From Garcia nutans (Eukaryota > Streptophyta > Magnoliopsida > Malpighiales > Euphorbiaceae), in NCBI GenBank assembly GCA_947685225.1, contig CANTUV010000033.1:56583001-56647000 (forward strand): DNA of 64,000 nt, written 5' to 3'. The position numbers and the translations under genes are program-made. This document shows, in pieces, positions 46,508 to 56,727 of this stretch. The notes beneath the pieces are model-generated. The model was not told the origin of the DNA, searched no databases, and saw only the letters and a list, made by a program, of their open reading frames with translations. Positions within the stretch are counted from its first letter, which is position 1. Every line of letters begins with the position of its first letter.

Positions 46508-47339
46508 CAGCATTCAATCATAAAGCTTCAATTATGAAAAAAAAAAATGAAAGCCACCCATATGCCATACATATGTAGGATATTTTCACAAAAAATGATT
46601 TGTGAGATTAATTTGGATGAATTGTGAAATTAAACATTATTTTGTAAGGAAATAATTAATATTTAATATATAAAAAATAAAAATGATACATACGTGCATG
46701 CATCAAAAGCAACACCCATTTATTTGATAAAAAAAACCAGAAACTCCTATTTATTCATATATTAATCACACTCTTTTAAAATAAATATCAATAGTTAAGC
46801 CAAATAAATTTTGAGGAGGTTAATCTAACAACTCATTATCAGGACCTCCCATTTAAATACGAATTTTACTAAAGTGGCTCCTCTCATAATGCATATAATA
46901 TATTATGCTTATAAAGTGTTATTTAAAAAATGAGATTTGAACTTACAATTTCGCTGTATATAACTATAAATTTTACCAATCTTTCTAACTCATGGTGAAC
47001 AAGCGACACCCATTTTGATGGCTAATTTTTTAGTTTTTTTTTTTTTCAAAATGAAAACATACTGGCAAATGAATCAGATCGTAAGGGAACAATGCATGGA
47101 AGGAAGGGTTAAGCTAGAAATAACTATTAATTCAATAGATAGTCGAATTTATTTTCAAACATTTAAACAACACATTGACCCTTACGTACAAATGTATTTA
47201 TTTTTTTTCTAATCAAACCTTATATTGGATGACTGATTAATTGAATATAATACTTACTATAAGCAAGATATTAAGAAAGCTCATTTATAGCATTTTTTAA
47301 CATAAATTAAAAACAATTTTTTAAAACACAATATGTATA

Positions 47340-47860
47340 ATTTTCCTTCAATAATATTACACTTTATATCACTTTTTAACCTTTTTTTTAAAAAAAATAT
47401 CCCACTATTTGGATATATTTCTAATATATATAAAATGTTTATCTCTAAAATAAAAAATACTTTTAAAAATTAAAAATTGAAAGAAGTAAGTATTTTTAAA
47501 AGAAAAAACAAGTGTTTCGTAAAAATAATTTTATTTTTTTAGAAAAATATTTTTTTAAAAAATCCCTTTTTATTGCTCAAGAATCCAATTCAATTCAACT
47601 TAATTAAACAAATTTGAGGTTTTTTCAAAAATATTCTAAAAAATAAAAATATTTTTAAAAATACCCTTTTTATTTTTTAATTTCAAAAATAACACTTTTC
47701 AACTTTTAATTTTAAAAATATCCATTTTCAGAGATATATTTTTAATATATATTTGGTATAATAAAAATATATTCTATTTTTAAATATATATATTAAATAT
47801 ATTTAAAATATACTAAAATAATATAATATTTTAAAAATATATATAAAAAATTGTGCGGTA
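47340..47860. repeat. Dispersed AT-rich repeat, family 1 (two degraded copies)
   Basis: Two neighbouring stretches (about 47340-47570 and 47625-47860) share the tttcaaaaat, gatatatttttaatatatat and ttaaaaataaaa blocks with 28448-28700 and 59615-59877. Confidence 0.4.
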
Positions 47861-47886
47861 ATGACTTCTGAAGTAGACCACAAAGA

Positions 47887-48500
47887 ATTAAAAAAAATTA
47901 CACCATTCATCATATTTTTTTTATATTTTTACTTTTTTATTAGAGATATTTTAATTTTTTTTATTATAAACTATATAAAATTTATAAACTCGTAATAAGA
48001 TATTTTAATTTTTTTTTATTATAAACTATATAAAATTTATAAACTCATAATAAACTCATGATAAACTCGTTGTAAATTAATAAAAAATAGTATTTTCATA
48101 AATATTTTATAAATTTTGATATTTTGATAAATATTTTATAAATATAGTGAATTTAAAATTATTTGCAATTTTTCTTATATTTTTTTTAAAAGCCCAAGAC
48201 TAATTTAGATCAGTCTAAATATTTTTGGACTTTTGACAAAAATATAAAAAAATAAAAAATAATTTTAAATTTAATATATTTATAAATTATTTATCAAAAT
48301 ACCAGAATTTATAAAATATTTACTAAAATATCAAAATTTTATTAGTTTACAAAGAGTTTATAATGAATTTTCATAATTTATGAGTTTATAAATTTTATAT
48401 AATTTATAATTAATTTATTATTAGTTCATAATAAAATAATTAAAATATTTTTTATAAAAAAATAAAAATTTTAAAAAAAGGGTAATATTTTTTCAATTAT
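47887..48500. repeat. Foldback element: about 600-bp imperfect inverted repeat
   Basis: Left arm (to about 48183) and right arm (from about 48241) are inverted copies: attataaactatataaaatt and ttataaactcataa on the left match the inverse of the right. The pairing extends through tataaattttgatattttga-type blocks to a spacer of about 50 bases (aagcccaagac...ggactttt). The outer parts also pair more weakly. A transcript would form a long hairpin. Probably a foldback-type MITE. Confidence 0.7.
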
Positions 48501-48780
48501 TTTTAAACCAAACCCAACATAATATTTAATGGGCTTTGAATAAGATTGAGATTTGAGGATCACTTGGAAAAACTAAACTCGGTTTAATTTGTGCTAAATG
48601 GGCTCTTGAAACAGAAATTGAAACTTGTCAATCACAGAGTTATTGTTGATATTTTCAAGTTCAAATGGCAAAAGGCCCAACTCACTATCACAGGCTCAAA
48701 AATATCCATAAAATATCAGATAAGGCAAAACAAGTATAGAAGCAGAACCTGCTCTTCTTCTTTCTTGAATCTAATACACA

Positions 48781-50150
48781 ATGTTTTCTGCAACTGTAAA
48801 CACTCATATAGTTCTATCTCTTTCCAATTCCAGTAAACGTTCTTCTTCTTCTTCTTTTCTTTGTCCCAATCCTCCTCTCTTTATTTTCGATTCGCCTTCT
48901 CCAAAAACCCATCTAAAACCCATTTTAGCCACTCTAATCCCATCTTCTCCACCTTCTAATCAACAACTCTACCAACCCTTTAGACCTCCTCCTTCTCCTC
49001 TCCCTCCTCAGTACAGTTCTCTCGACCTTGCCGGCCGCCTTGAAGTCCTTGCTAGTCGGCTTGGTCTCTGGTATGAATTTGCTCCTTTAATCTCCTCTCT
49101 TCTTCAAGAAGGCTTCTCTTCACCATCAATTGAAGAATCCACTGGCATTACTGGGGTTGAACAGAATCGCATAGTGGTTGCAGCTAAGGTTCGTGAATCT
49201 CTTGTTCAATCTAAAACTGACCTAGAAATTGTTTCCCAATTTGACACCGGTGGCGCAGAGCTATTGTATGAAATTCGGCTACTAAGCGCTTCACAGAGGG
49301 CTGAATCTGCTCGCTTTATCATCCAACATAAGTTGGATGCTAAAGGCGCTCAGGATCTAGCTCGTGCTATGAAGGATTTCCCTCGCAGACGCGGAGATAA
49401 GGCATGGGAGAGCTTTGATTAGACTCTCCCTGCAGATTCTCTCGTTTATGTATTATAGGCAAGCTAGAGAGCATATGGTCCAATCGGAGCAAAGGGCAAG
49501 TTTTTTGGAGTTGGCATTGGATGTTGCAGAGTCTGAGAAGGCGAAAATTGCGATTTTGAATGAATTGCGAGGGGATAGTGAGGAGAAAGATTGAAAGGAA
49601 GGGGAAATAGCAGATAATGTTCGAGTTCCAGTTGTGAGATTGAAGATTGGTGAGGTTGCAGAGGCTAGTAGTGTAGTGGTTTTACCAGTATGCAGATCAG
49701 AACAGAGAGAAAAGGAAAATTTGGAAGCTCCATGGGAATGTAGGGCTAAGGGTGAATTTGCTGTGGTGGTGGCAGAGAAAGGGTGGGAAGGGTGGGTAGT
49801 GTTACCAGGGTGGGGGCCAGTGATAGAGTTAGGAGAGTTAGGAAAAGAGGGAGTAGTGGTGCCTTTTCCAGATTGAAGAGCCTTACCTTGGAAGGTGAAT
49901 AGATGGTGTAAGGAAGAGGCTGTTTTGATAGTGGCTGATAGGGGGAGAAAAGGAAGTGAATGTGGATGCTGGGTTTTACTTAGTGGTTGTTGATGGCACT
50001 GATAATGGTGGTAGCGGCGGTTTGAAGGTGGAGAGGGGTTCAGTGTTGAAGGGAAGAGGTGTAGAGGAGAGTTTAGGGACTGTGGTGGTGGTAGTTAGGC
50101 CTCCAAAAGAAGAGACCGATGATCAATTAAGTGATGAAGATTGGGAGTGA
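48781..50150 (+). pseudogene. RuBisCO accumulation factor 1 (RAF1) pseudogene
   Basis: Homology runs the full length of a RAF1-like chloroplast chaperone, which helps assemble RbcL into RbcL8. A Ser/Pro-rich transit-peptide-like start, the helix-turn-helix part (LAGRLEVLASRLGLWYEFAP), ASQRAESARFIIQHKLDA and GDKAWESFD are open to 49422, where TAG replaces a Tyr codon. Further damage: about 2 bases lost near 49450, TGA at 49592 and 49874, and +1 in a G-run near 49943. The remaining frames still read LPVCRSEQREKENLEAPWEC and, at the very end, PPKEETDDQLSDEDWE. There are no introns, which is probably ancestral. The many independent lesions make this a true pseudogene. Divergence looks modest, so loss may be recent. 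A functional copy would be expected elsewhere. Confidence 0.87.
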
Positions 50151-50847
50151 AAAGAATAATGCGAGGTTTTATACTGGTGAAGTAGAATTATAATAAAGGA
50201 AATAACGTTGAACCTCGCATTATTGAAGTTTTTGCTTTCCCTTTTCCATTTTGTTGCCAAAACTAGTGATGTTGTAATACTCTACAAATCAAATGTTACT
50301 TGTTAGGATCAGTTCATTTTTGTTCCATCCGGAACTTTGCTACGCATGAAAAGATTGAGATTCATTACACTATTTCCACTTTTACTTGGCATGATACGCC
50401 ATAATACTTAAGAAAAAACCTTCAATTGAAGTGTGATTCTCCAGTTATTGTTATTGTTTCATAAGTATATAGTTTTTAGCTTGAGCTATTGTTTTTGAAG
50501 CAAGATTCTCATTTCATATTGCCAACTGCAGAATTGTAGATTTCTAAAAGAAATTCTGCCCCTTTAAATTGGATAGGTTTTTCAAAATTGAAAAAGTGAA
50601 CAATGTTTAGCCGTGAGTATTACTATACATATTTAATTTGAACTACTTATCCAAAACAAATTTGCAAGACTAGAATGGAATGGATCTCCGACACCATCAG
50701 TCAAATATATACTTTACATGTGCCTCCACGCCGCCTAAACATCAACCTACCATGCAGCTTTCAGAAGTAGAAAGAGCATTGACCATTGGCAGGCATATTA
50801 AACTTCAAGAACCGAAGCTTACAATTCGATTCAATATTTTTCTATCA
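50151..50847. other. Region between RAF1 pseudogene and cyclophilin 3' end
   Basis: Holds the former RAF1 3' flank and, toward 50848, the cyclophilin 3' UTR on the minus strand. No ORF of interest. Confidence 0.45.
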
Positions 50848-51371
50848 TCAATTCCCTGTTATTTGACCACAATCCTCTATCACAACAGTTTGTGAAGTCC
50901 TCCCACTATCTGAACCTACCTTCTCCATCTTCTTAACCACATTGTAGCCTTCCACAACTTTACCAAATACAACATGCTTTCTATCAAGCCATGATGTTTT
51001 CTCTGTGCAAATAAAGAATTGGGAACCATTGGTGTTAGGCCCAGCATTTGCCATCGATAGAACACCAGGTCCTGCATGCTTCAGCTTGAAGTTCTCATCT
51101 GCAAACTTCATTCCATAGATTGATTCTCCTCCAGTTCCATTCCCCTTTGTGAAATCCCCACCCTGACACGTGAAGTTTGGAATGATTCGGTGGAAAGTTG
51201 AACCCTTGTAATGCAATTGCTTTCCAGATCTTCCAAGCCCTTTCTCCCCAGTCCAAGAGCACGGAAATTCTCAGCAGTTTTTGGAGTGACATCAGCAAAG
51301 AGCTCCATCACAACACGTCCTGCTTTCATCTTGCCAATAAGAATATCGAAGAAAACCTTTGGGTTTGACAT
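50848..51371 (-). pseudogene. Cytosolic-type cyclophilin (peptidyl-prolyl isomerase) with a single frameshift
   Basis: Single coding exon of 524 bases, one short of the 174 codons typical for plant single-domain cyclophilins. The start MSNPKVFFDILIGKMKAGRV is normal, and so is the rest from GRSGKQLHYKGSTFHRIIP to SQTVVIEDCGQITGN, including the active-site segments FHRIIPNF, QGGDF, SWLDRKHVVFG and the plant-specific basic insert before HYKGS. A one-base loss with an adjacent substitution at about 51253-51260, in the codons after ENFRAL, shifts the frame. As written the protein would end about 90 codons after the shift without the catalytic core. A sequencing error cannot be excluded because nothing else is damaged. 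An acceptor-like ttaccag just upstream of the ATG suggests a 5' UTR intron reaching toward the promoter at 52.7 kb. Confidence 0.8.
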
Positions 51372-52540
51372 TTTCAAATCCTGGTAAACATAAGATCTAT
51401 ATATCAGCACCAAGACCCAAAACCATACATTACTCGTGGAGGTTTTTATATTTATATTGACTACAGAAATCACACATACACAGATTTTGCACACATTTTG
51501 ATTCATACACCAGACAAAAACATTCACAACTCAGAACATGCTCTTTTGGCAACTCCTTACGAGGAAGAAATACTGAACAATCAAGAAAAAAATTTAGCAA
51601 CTTGTTCGAGGCCATAATCAAAATGAAATGTCTATTTGAAAGGCACGGAGAATTGCTATAATTATATCGCCAACCTTCAATGCAAATCCCGCCATTATCG
51701 ACGCTCTTGCTCTGCGAATTGGCTTTTTGAAAAAAAAAACCCCGAAAAATGGGGTAACATACAGAGATAAAATAAAATAAACAAACCCAATTTACATACA
51801 TAGAGTGGAAACTTTTATGAACATAAAAATAAAACTTTCAATGCCTATTAATGGATAACAAAATGTAAATCATCCATTAAGCAAAACGCTGCGATAAATC
51901 AAGAGGGTATTATCCCGTGCACACAGTTCTTATCATTGCAACAACAAGAGCTCTTACCATTTAACAACATATGAACCACGTCTAGACATTCCACGTACAC
52001 AGACAAAAATAGTCACAACATAGAACATGCTCTTTTACCTATTCCTTATAAGGAAAAGTATATGAATAATGAAGCGAAGAAAATGTAGCAACTTGTTCGA
52101 GGCCATAACCAAAATGAAAATCTATTTGATAGGCGCGGAGAATTGATATGTTATATCGCCAACCTTCAATGCAAATTTTGCCATTATCGACGCACTTGCT
52201 CTGCAAATTGGCTTTATAAAATAACAAAAACCCGACAAGATGTGCACATAAACTTAAATATGACAAAAGATTAAAAAAAAAAGAGTTAAACCCAATTTAC
52301 ACACAGACATAAAATGTAAAAATCCATTAAAATAAAAAATAAAACTCTCAATGATTGTTCATAGATAACAAAAATGTTAATCATCCATTGTAAAATCCTC
52401 AAGCAAATAGTGCAATAAATCAAAAGGGTATTATTTAATGGATGAGTTAATGCTATTGCACAAGTTTTGAGCTCACAGATTCTTCAGTAAAACCACCTGC
52501 AAGCCTTCGATGTGTGCTTATACAATTGCACTTACACATA
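51372..52540 (-). repeat. Probable 5' UTR intron with a diverged internal duplication
   Basis: Segments 51525-51745 and 52012-52226 are diverged direct copies (shared gaacatgctctttt, agcaacttgttcgaggccat, atatcgccaaccttcaatgc, cattatcgacgc). They lie about 490 bases apart between the cyclophilin ATG and its likely promoter. Confidence 0.65.
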
Positions 52541-52679
52541 AAATTGGAATAGCGACAGCTCAATCGAGAAATCGAAGCGAAATGCATAAAGAAGATAAAG
52601 AAAAGAGAATGCAAAGCGGAGTAAGAGTGCATCTTAGGGCGAGGCTGCTTCTTGAGAAGCTGAATGAAGAGATTAGAAT

Positions 52680-52735
52680 TAGGGTTTTAGCTGCCATTTA
52701 TATAGGCTAAGAAGATGCCAGATTTAGGGTTTTAT
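52680..52735 (-). promoter_or_regulatory. Likely cyclophilin core promoter with telo-boxes
   Basis: On the minus strand: AAACCCTAA at about 52722-52730, a TATA box ctatataaatgg near 52695-52706, then a second AAACCCTAA at about 52680-52688. Telo-boxes close to a TATA box are typical of highly expressed plant housekeeping genes. Assignment to the cyclophilin gene 1.3 kb away requires a long, spliced 5' UTR. Confidence 0.5.
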
Positions 52736-53179
52736 CGTCTGCTGACATACAGCCAATGCCCCTGTTTTTTCATATAATTTCTATTTCCGCCATTGCAATA
52801 ATATATATATATATATATTAATACAAATAAATAGATATATAATCAAATAATATATGTTCAATCTAAAATTAAATAAATAAAAGATTCTCCTCAGGTTTAA
52901 TTTTGAATGCATTTTTTTGGTCTAAAAAAAATTTGAATGCATTTTAATATTTGATATTCAAGTATCGCAAAATAGATGTTCAGAAAAAAAAAGTATCACA
53001 AAATAATTAAATATTTCCATTGGATGAAAAATATTGCCATTCAATATTTGTTATTATTTCTTAAAATATGCCTTAAAAAAATTGTTAGATTTAATGAAAT
53101 GAAATGGGTTTAAGGCTGTAAATGGATTGGCAAACATGAGTTTACATTATGTCTAAATTTAGCCCAAATAACATTTCAA
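52736..53179. other. Intergenic region upstream of the PPR gene
   Basis: AT-rich with a (TA)n run near 52800-52818. A short duplicated aaaatttgaatgcattt-type segment lies near 52903 and 52930. Probably contains both divergent promoters. Confidence 0.4.
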
Positions 53180-55444
53180 ATGTTGAGTCCAAAAGATAGA
53201 AATCAGAAAATAGCTATTTGCCTCGGCCAAATCCAAAGCCTAACCATCAAGGAAATGGGTATCACCACTAACAAGTCTACTTGTCTCCTACCCATCGTAG
53301 TCCAAAAACTCCAAGCACCCACCTTTTTTCTAATTCCTTCTCCACCTCGTTCTTCCTCCTTCAAATTCACCAAAATCTCACATCCACATGAAACCATGTA
53401 CCTGCAGAACCCATCATCTCCCTCACCGAATAATCACCTCTCCCTTGATCAAACAAAGCAAATTCATGCCCACCTAATTAAAACCCACTTAAATCCCACT
53501 TTCAGATTTTGTCTCCATCCTTTTACACCCCAAGTAAGCTCTCAAGCTCAGTTTAATCTTCTTATAACGTCCTATATTAAAAACAATGAACCCAGAAAAG
53601 CAATATACATCTATGCTTGTATGAGGACTGTGGACAATGCAGTAGACAACTTCACTGTACCTTCAATTCTTAAAGCTTGCGGTCAAATCTCAATGACCCA
53701 GTTGGGGAAAGAGATTCACGGATTTGTTCTTAAAAATGGACTGTTTGGTGATGTTTTTGTACGAAATTCTTTAATCCAAATGTATACTGAATGTGGGAGT
53801 TTAGACTCAGCACGGTTAATGTTTGATACAATGGCTGAGAGAGATGTTGTTTCTTGGAGTACAATGATTAGAAGCTATAGTCGGAACAGATTGTTCCATG
53901 AAGGGTTAGAACTTATAAAACACATGCGTTTCTTGAATTTTAAGCCTAGCGAGGTTGCTATGGTTAGTATGGTTAATCTTTTTGCAGACCTGGAGAATAT
54001 TCAACTGGGAAAAGTGATGCATGCTTATGTTATAAGGAATAGCACTGATGAGAAAGTGGGTGTCTCCTTGATTGGTTCTTTGATTGATATGTATGCCAAG
54101 TCTGGAAATTTAACTTCTGCGAGAATCCTGTTTGATAGGTTCAGTAAAAGCAGCATTGTTTCATGGACTGCCCTGATTGCAGGGTATATTAGGTCCAATA
54201 ATTTGGAAGACGGTGAAAGGCTTTTTATTGCAATGATAGAAGAAAATATAATTCCCAATGAGATTACAGTGTTGAGTTTGATTATTGCATGTGGGTTTGC
54301 AGGGGCTGTACAATTGGGCAAGAGACTACATGCTTACATTTTGAGAAATGGGTATGAAATGTCATTGGCTTTAACAACTGCTTTGATTGACATGTATGGA
54401 AAAAGTGGTGATTTGAGAAGGGCAAGGGCTTTATTTGATGGCATAGAGAACAAAGATGTTAAGACTTGGACTGCTTTGATTTCGGCTTATGCACAAGCTC
54501 AGTGTATTGATCATGCTTTTGATCTCTTTATCCAGATGAGAGATAGCAAGGTGATGCCTGGTGAAGTGACAATGGTCAGCCTTCTTTCTCGATGCGCAGA
54601 AGTTGGAGCCCTTGACATGGGCAAGTGGATTCATGCTTACTTAGACAAAAAAGGTATGGAAATAGATGTTGTACGAAAAACTGCTCTGGTAGACATGTAT
54701 GCTAAGTGTGGAGATATAGATGGAGCTCAGAGGTTGTTCAGTGAAGCAGTATTTCGGGACATCTGCCTGTGGAATGCTATGATGGCTGGATATGGAATGC
54801 ATGGCTGTGGACGTGAGGCTTTGCAACTCTTTGCGCAGATGGAGAAACTAGATATAGAACCAAATGACATCACATTTATCGGAGGCCTGCATGCTTGCAG
54901 TCATGCCGGCTTGGTAGTGGAAGGAAAAAGACTTTTTGAAGGAATGGTCCATGACTTTGGCTTGAATCCAAAGGTTGAGCATTACGGGTGTATGGTGGAT
55001 CTTCTTGGTAGGGCTGGATTGCTTGATGAAGCATATGAAATGACACAAAGCATGCCAATGGCATCTAATATTACTATATGGGGTGCTCTGCTTGCTGCAT
55101 GCAGGCTTCATAAAAATCCTTACCTGGGAGAATTAGCAGCAAGAAAGCTTCTGGCTTTGGAACCACAAAATTGTGGTTATAATGTACTCATGTCAAACAT
55201 ATATGCTGCAGCGAACAGATGGAATGATGTTGCAGGAGTGAGAAAAGCAATGAAGGGTACTGGAATTAAGAAAGAACCAGGTCTCAGCTCAGTTGAAATC
55301 AATGGTACAGTTCATGATTTTACAATGGGAGACGTGTCGCACCCTCAAATTGAGAAAATCAGTGAAATTCTAGCTGAAATGAGCAAAAAACTAAAAGGGG
55401 CAGGATACATGCCAGACACATCTGCAGTGCTACAAGAATATTGA
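53180..55444 (+). CDS. PLS-class pentatricopeptide repeat protein, now ending before its DYW domain
   Basis: 754 residues, no intron. After a low-complexity N-terminus (likely organelle targeting; MGITTNKS at residue 26 or M73 are alternative starts) comes QTKQIHAHLIKTH. A long run of P, L and S repeats follows, with signatures such as FTVPSILKACGQ, NSLIQMYTECGSLDSARLMF, VVSWSTMIRSY, LIDMYAKSGNLTSAR, LVDMYAKCGDIDGAQRLF and FIGGLHACSHAGLV. The E region is intact (WGALLAACRLHKN, YNVLMSNIYAAANRW, GIKKEPGLSSVEI) and E+ follows (HDFTMGDVSHPQIEKI to GAGYMPDTSAVLQ). Such proteins bind organellar RNA one base per repeat and direct C-to-U editing. The frame then hits TGA after QEY because of a +1 shift; the DYW part continues out of frame (next entry). 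It might still work as an E-type factor that recruits a deaminase in trans. Confidence 0.9.
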   Translation: MLSPKDRNQKIAICLGQIQSLTIKEMGITTNKSTCLLPIVVQKLQAPTFFLIPSPPRSSSFKFTKISHPHETMYLQNPSSPSPNNHLSLDQTKQIHAHLIKTHLNPTFRFCLHPFTPQVSSQAQFNLLITSYIKNNEPRKAIYIYACMRTVDNAVDNFTVPSILKACGQISMTQLGKEIHGFVLKNGLFGDVFVRNSLIQMYTECGSLDSARLMFDTMAERDVVSWSTMIRSYSRNRLFHEGLELIKHMRFLNFKPSEVAMVSMVNLFADLENIQLGKVMHAYVIRNSTDEKVGVSLIGSLIDMYAKSGNLTSARILFDRFSKSSIVSWTALIAGYIRSNNLEDGERLFIAMIEENIIPNEITVLSLIIACGFAGAVQLGKRLHAYILRNGYEMSLALTTALIDMYGKSGDLRRARALFDGIENKDVKTWTALISAYAQAQCIDHAFDLFIQMRDSKVMPGEVTMVSLLSRCAEVGALDMGKWIHAYLDKKGMEIDVVRKTALVDMYAKCGDIDGAQRLFSEAVFRDICLWNAMMAGYGMHGCGREALQLFAQMEKLDIEPNDITFIGGLHACSHAGLVVEGKRLFEGMVHDFGLNPKVEHYGCMVDLLGRAGLLDEAYEMTQSMPMASNITIWGALLAACRLHKNPYLGELAARKLLALEPQNCGYNVLMSNIYAAANRWNDVAGVRKAMKGTGIKKEPGLSSVEINGTVHDFTMGDVSHPQIEKISEILAEMSKKLKGAGYMPDTSAVLQEY

Positions 55445-55663
55445 TGAGGAAGAGAAAGAAAATGCACTAACTACCATAGTGAGAGGTTGGCGATGGGTTC
55501 TCATTAGGACAGCTCCAGGCTCTCCAATTCGAGTTGTGAAGAATCTTCGAATTTGTGACGATTGCTATGCAGCAACCAAGCTGGGAGGATAATTGTAGTT
55601 GGGGACCTTAATCGCTTTCACCAATTTAGTAAAGGATTATGTTCTTGCAATGATTATTGGTAA
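55430..55663 (+). pseudogene. Decayed DYW deaminase domain of the PPR gene
   Basis: In shifted frames the sequence reads NIDEEEKENAL, NYHSERLA (the HSE active-site region), then TAPGSPIRVVKNLRICDDCYAATKL, and finally RFHQFSKGLCSCNDYW plus TAA at 55661. The lesions are +1 after VLQ, -1 before NYHSE, a deletion inside the A-F-G-L-L region, and loss of about six codons before the final block. The conserved CHAATK His is Tyr. The full C-terminal CSCNDYW shows the gene once ended as a DYW protein. Confidence 0.85.
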
Positions 55664-56727
55664 CAATACCAGAAGTATACAGCAAAATGTACATTAAATT
55701 CCTCATTTATATTAAAAGATTATGTAAATTATGCTATGTTCATGTCCAGTCAATTCTATTTCACATAACATAATCCATCTATTTCTCCTTGACTCTATTT
55801 GGAAAATCTCCAACTTATATAATCGACTTAAAGGTTATCAGCTTACATTAGAGAGATGAAATGCAAATGGAACCGAACTGCATCTTGTGCAGTATTGTGA
55901 AAAATGGATACCTGCATTTCCATGATAATTTATCCAGCACCATAGCAGTTATTATTAATATTAAATAATAATTAATAATGTAATAAATTATTAATTATCT
56001 TAAATATTATGACATACATTAAGTACTTAATAAATATAATTTTTATATTTTATAACTTCATACATTAAATATAGCTATATCATTATTTAATTAATTAATA
56101 ACAATATATATATATATATTATTATTATTTTGGCCAATATAACTATATATATTATAGTGACTATTAAAAGTTTAAGATGTACTTCAATAATTTGACTTTT
56201 CAATTTTCATTCATATATAATTAATCTATTATATATTTTATTATTACAACAAAAAAACACACTTGCTTGCATATTATTATTGTAACACACAAAATATATA
56301 TAACAATATAAAAATCATATTTTAATTAATAAATCGATTTGATATTTGAATTTTTCAACATACTGTTCAAAACAAAATTTCAATATAATTTTAAAATAAA
56401 TCTCAATTCAGAATGACACAAAAATTTTCACACCATGTCCTTTATTTATTTATTTATTTTAATTTTTTGAAATATTTCGGAGATCTGGTCACCCCTAGTT
56501 TTCACCAGCTAACACCCAAAAAGTGAGAATTCAAATTAGTTTTTTTTTTCAGAAACAAGCCAAACAGAACACGGATAAGTAGAATGTATCTGGAAGAGAA
56601 TACTTTATAATGCGATGCATGTTATATTGGAATAAATAAACAGAACTCAGTGAAGAATTTCAATTTTGTTTTGTAGGTGTTAGCTGTGATCAGAATTGCT
56701 GTATTACAAACAATGTTAAATAAAGCA
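55664..56727. other. Intergenic region
   Basis: PPR 3' flank, then AT-rich DNA with an (AT)n run at 56107-56120, then the probable 3' UTR of the minus-strand gene. No gene seen. Confidence 0.45.

Larger units (their letters stand above)
43463..47339. other. AT-rich intergenic region
   Basis: No gene. Contains a tRNA-like SINE head at 44949 and microsatellites at 46321 and 46476. Otherwise low complexity. Confidence 0.4.

Noticed and set aside
46308..46517. ORF of alternating Ile-Tyr
   Set aside because: Pure translation of TA and GT microsatellites.
48781..49422. Treating the 213-residue open part of RAF1 as a functional short protein
   Set aside because: Clear homology continues beyond the stop through several more lesions to the normal C-terminus.
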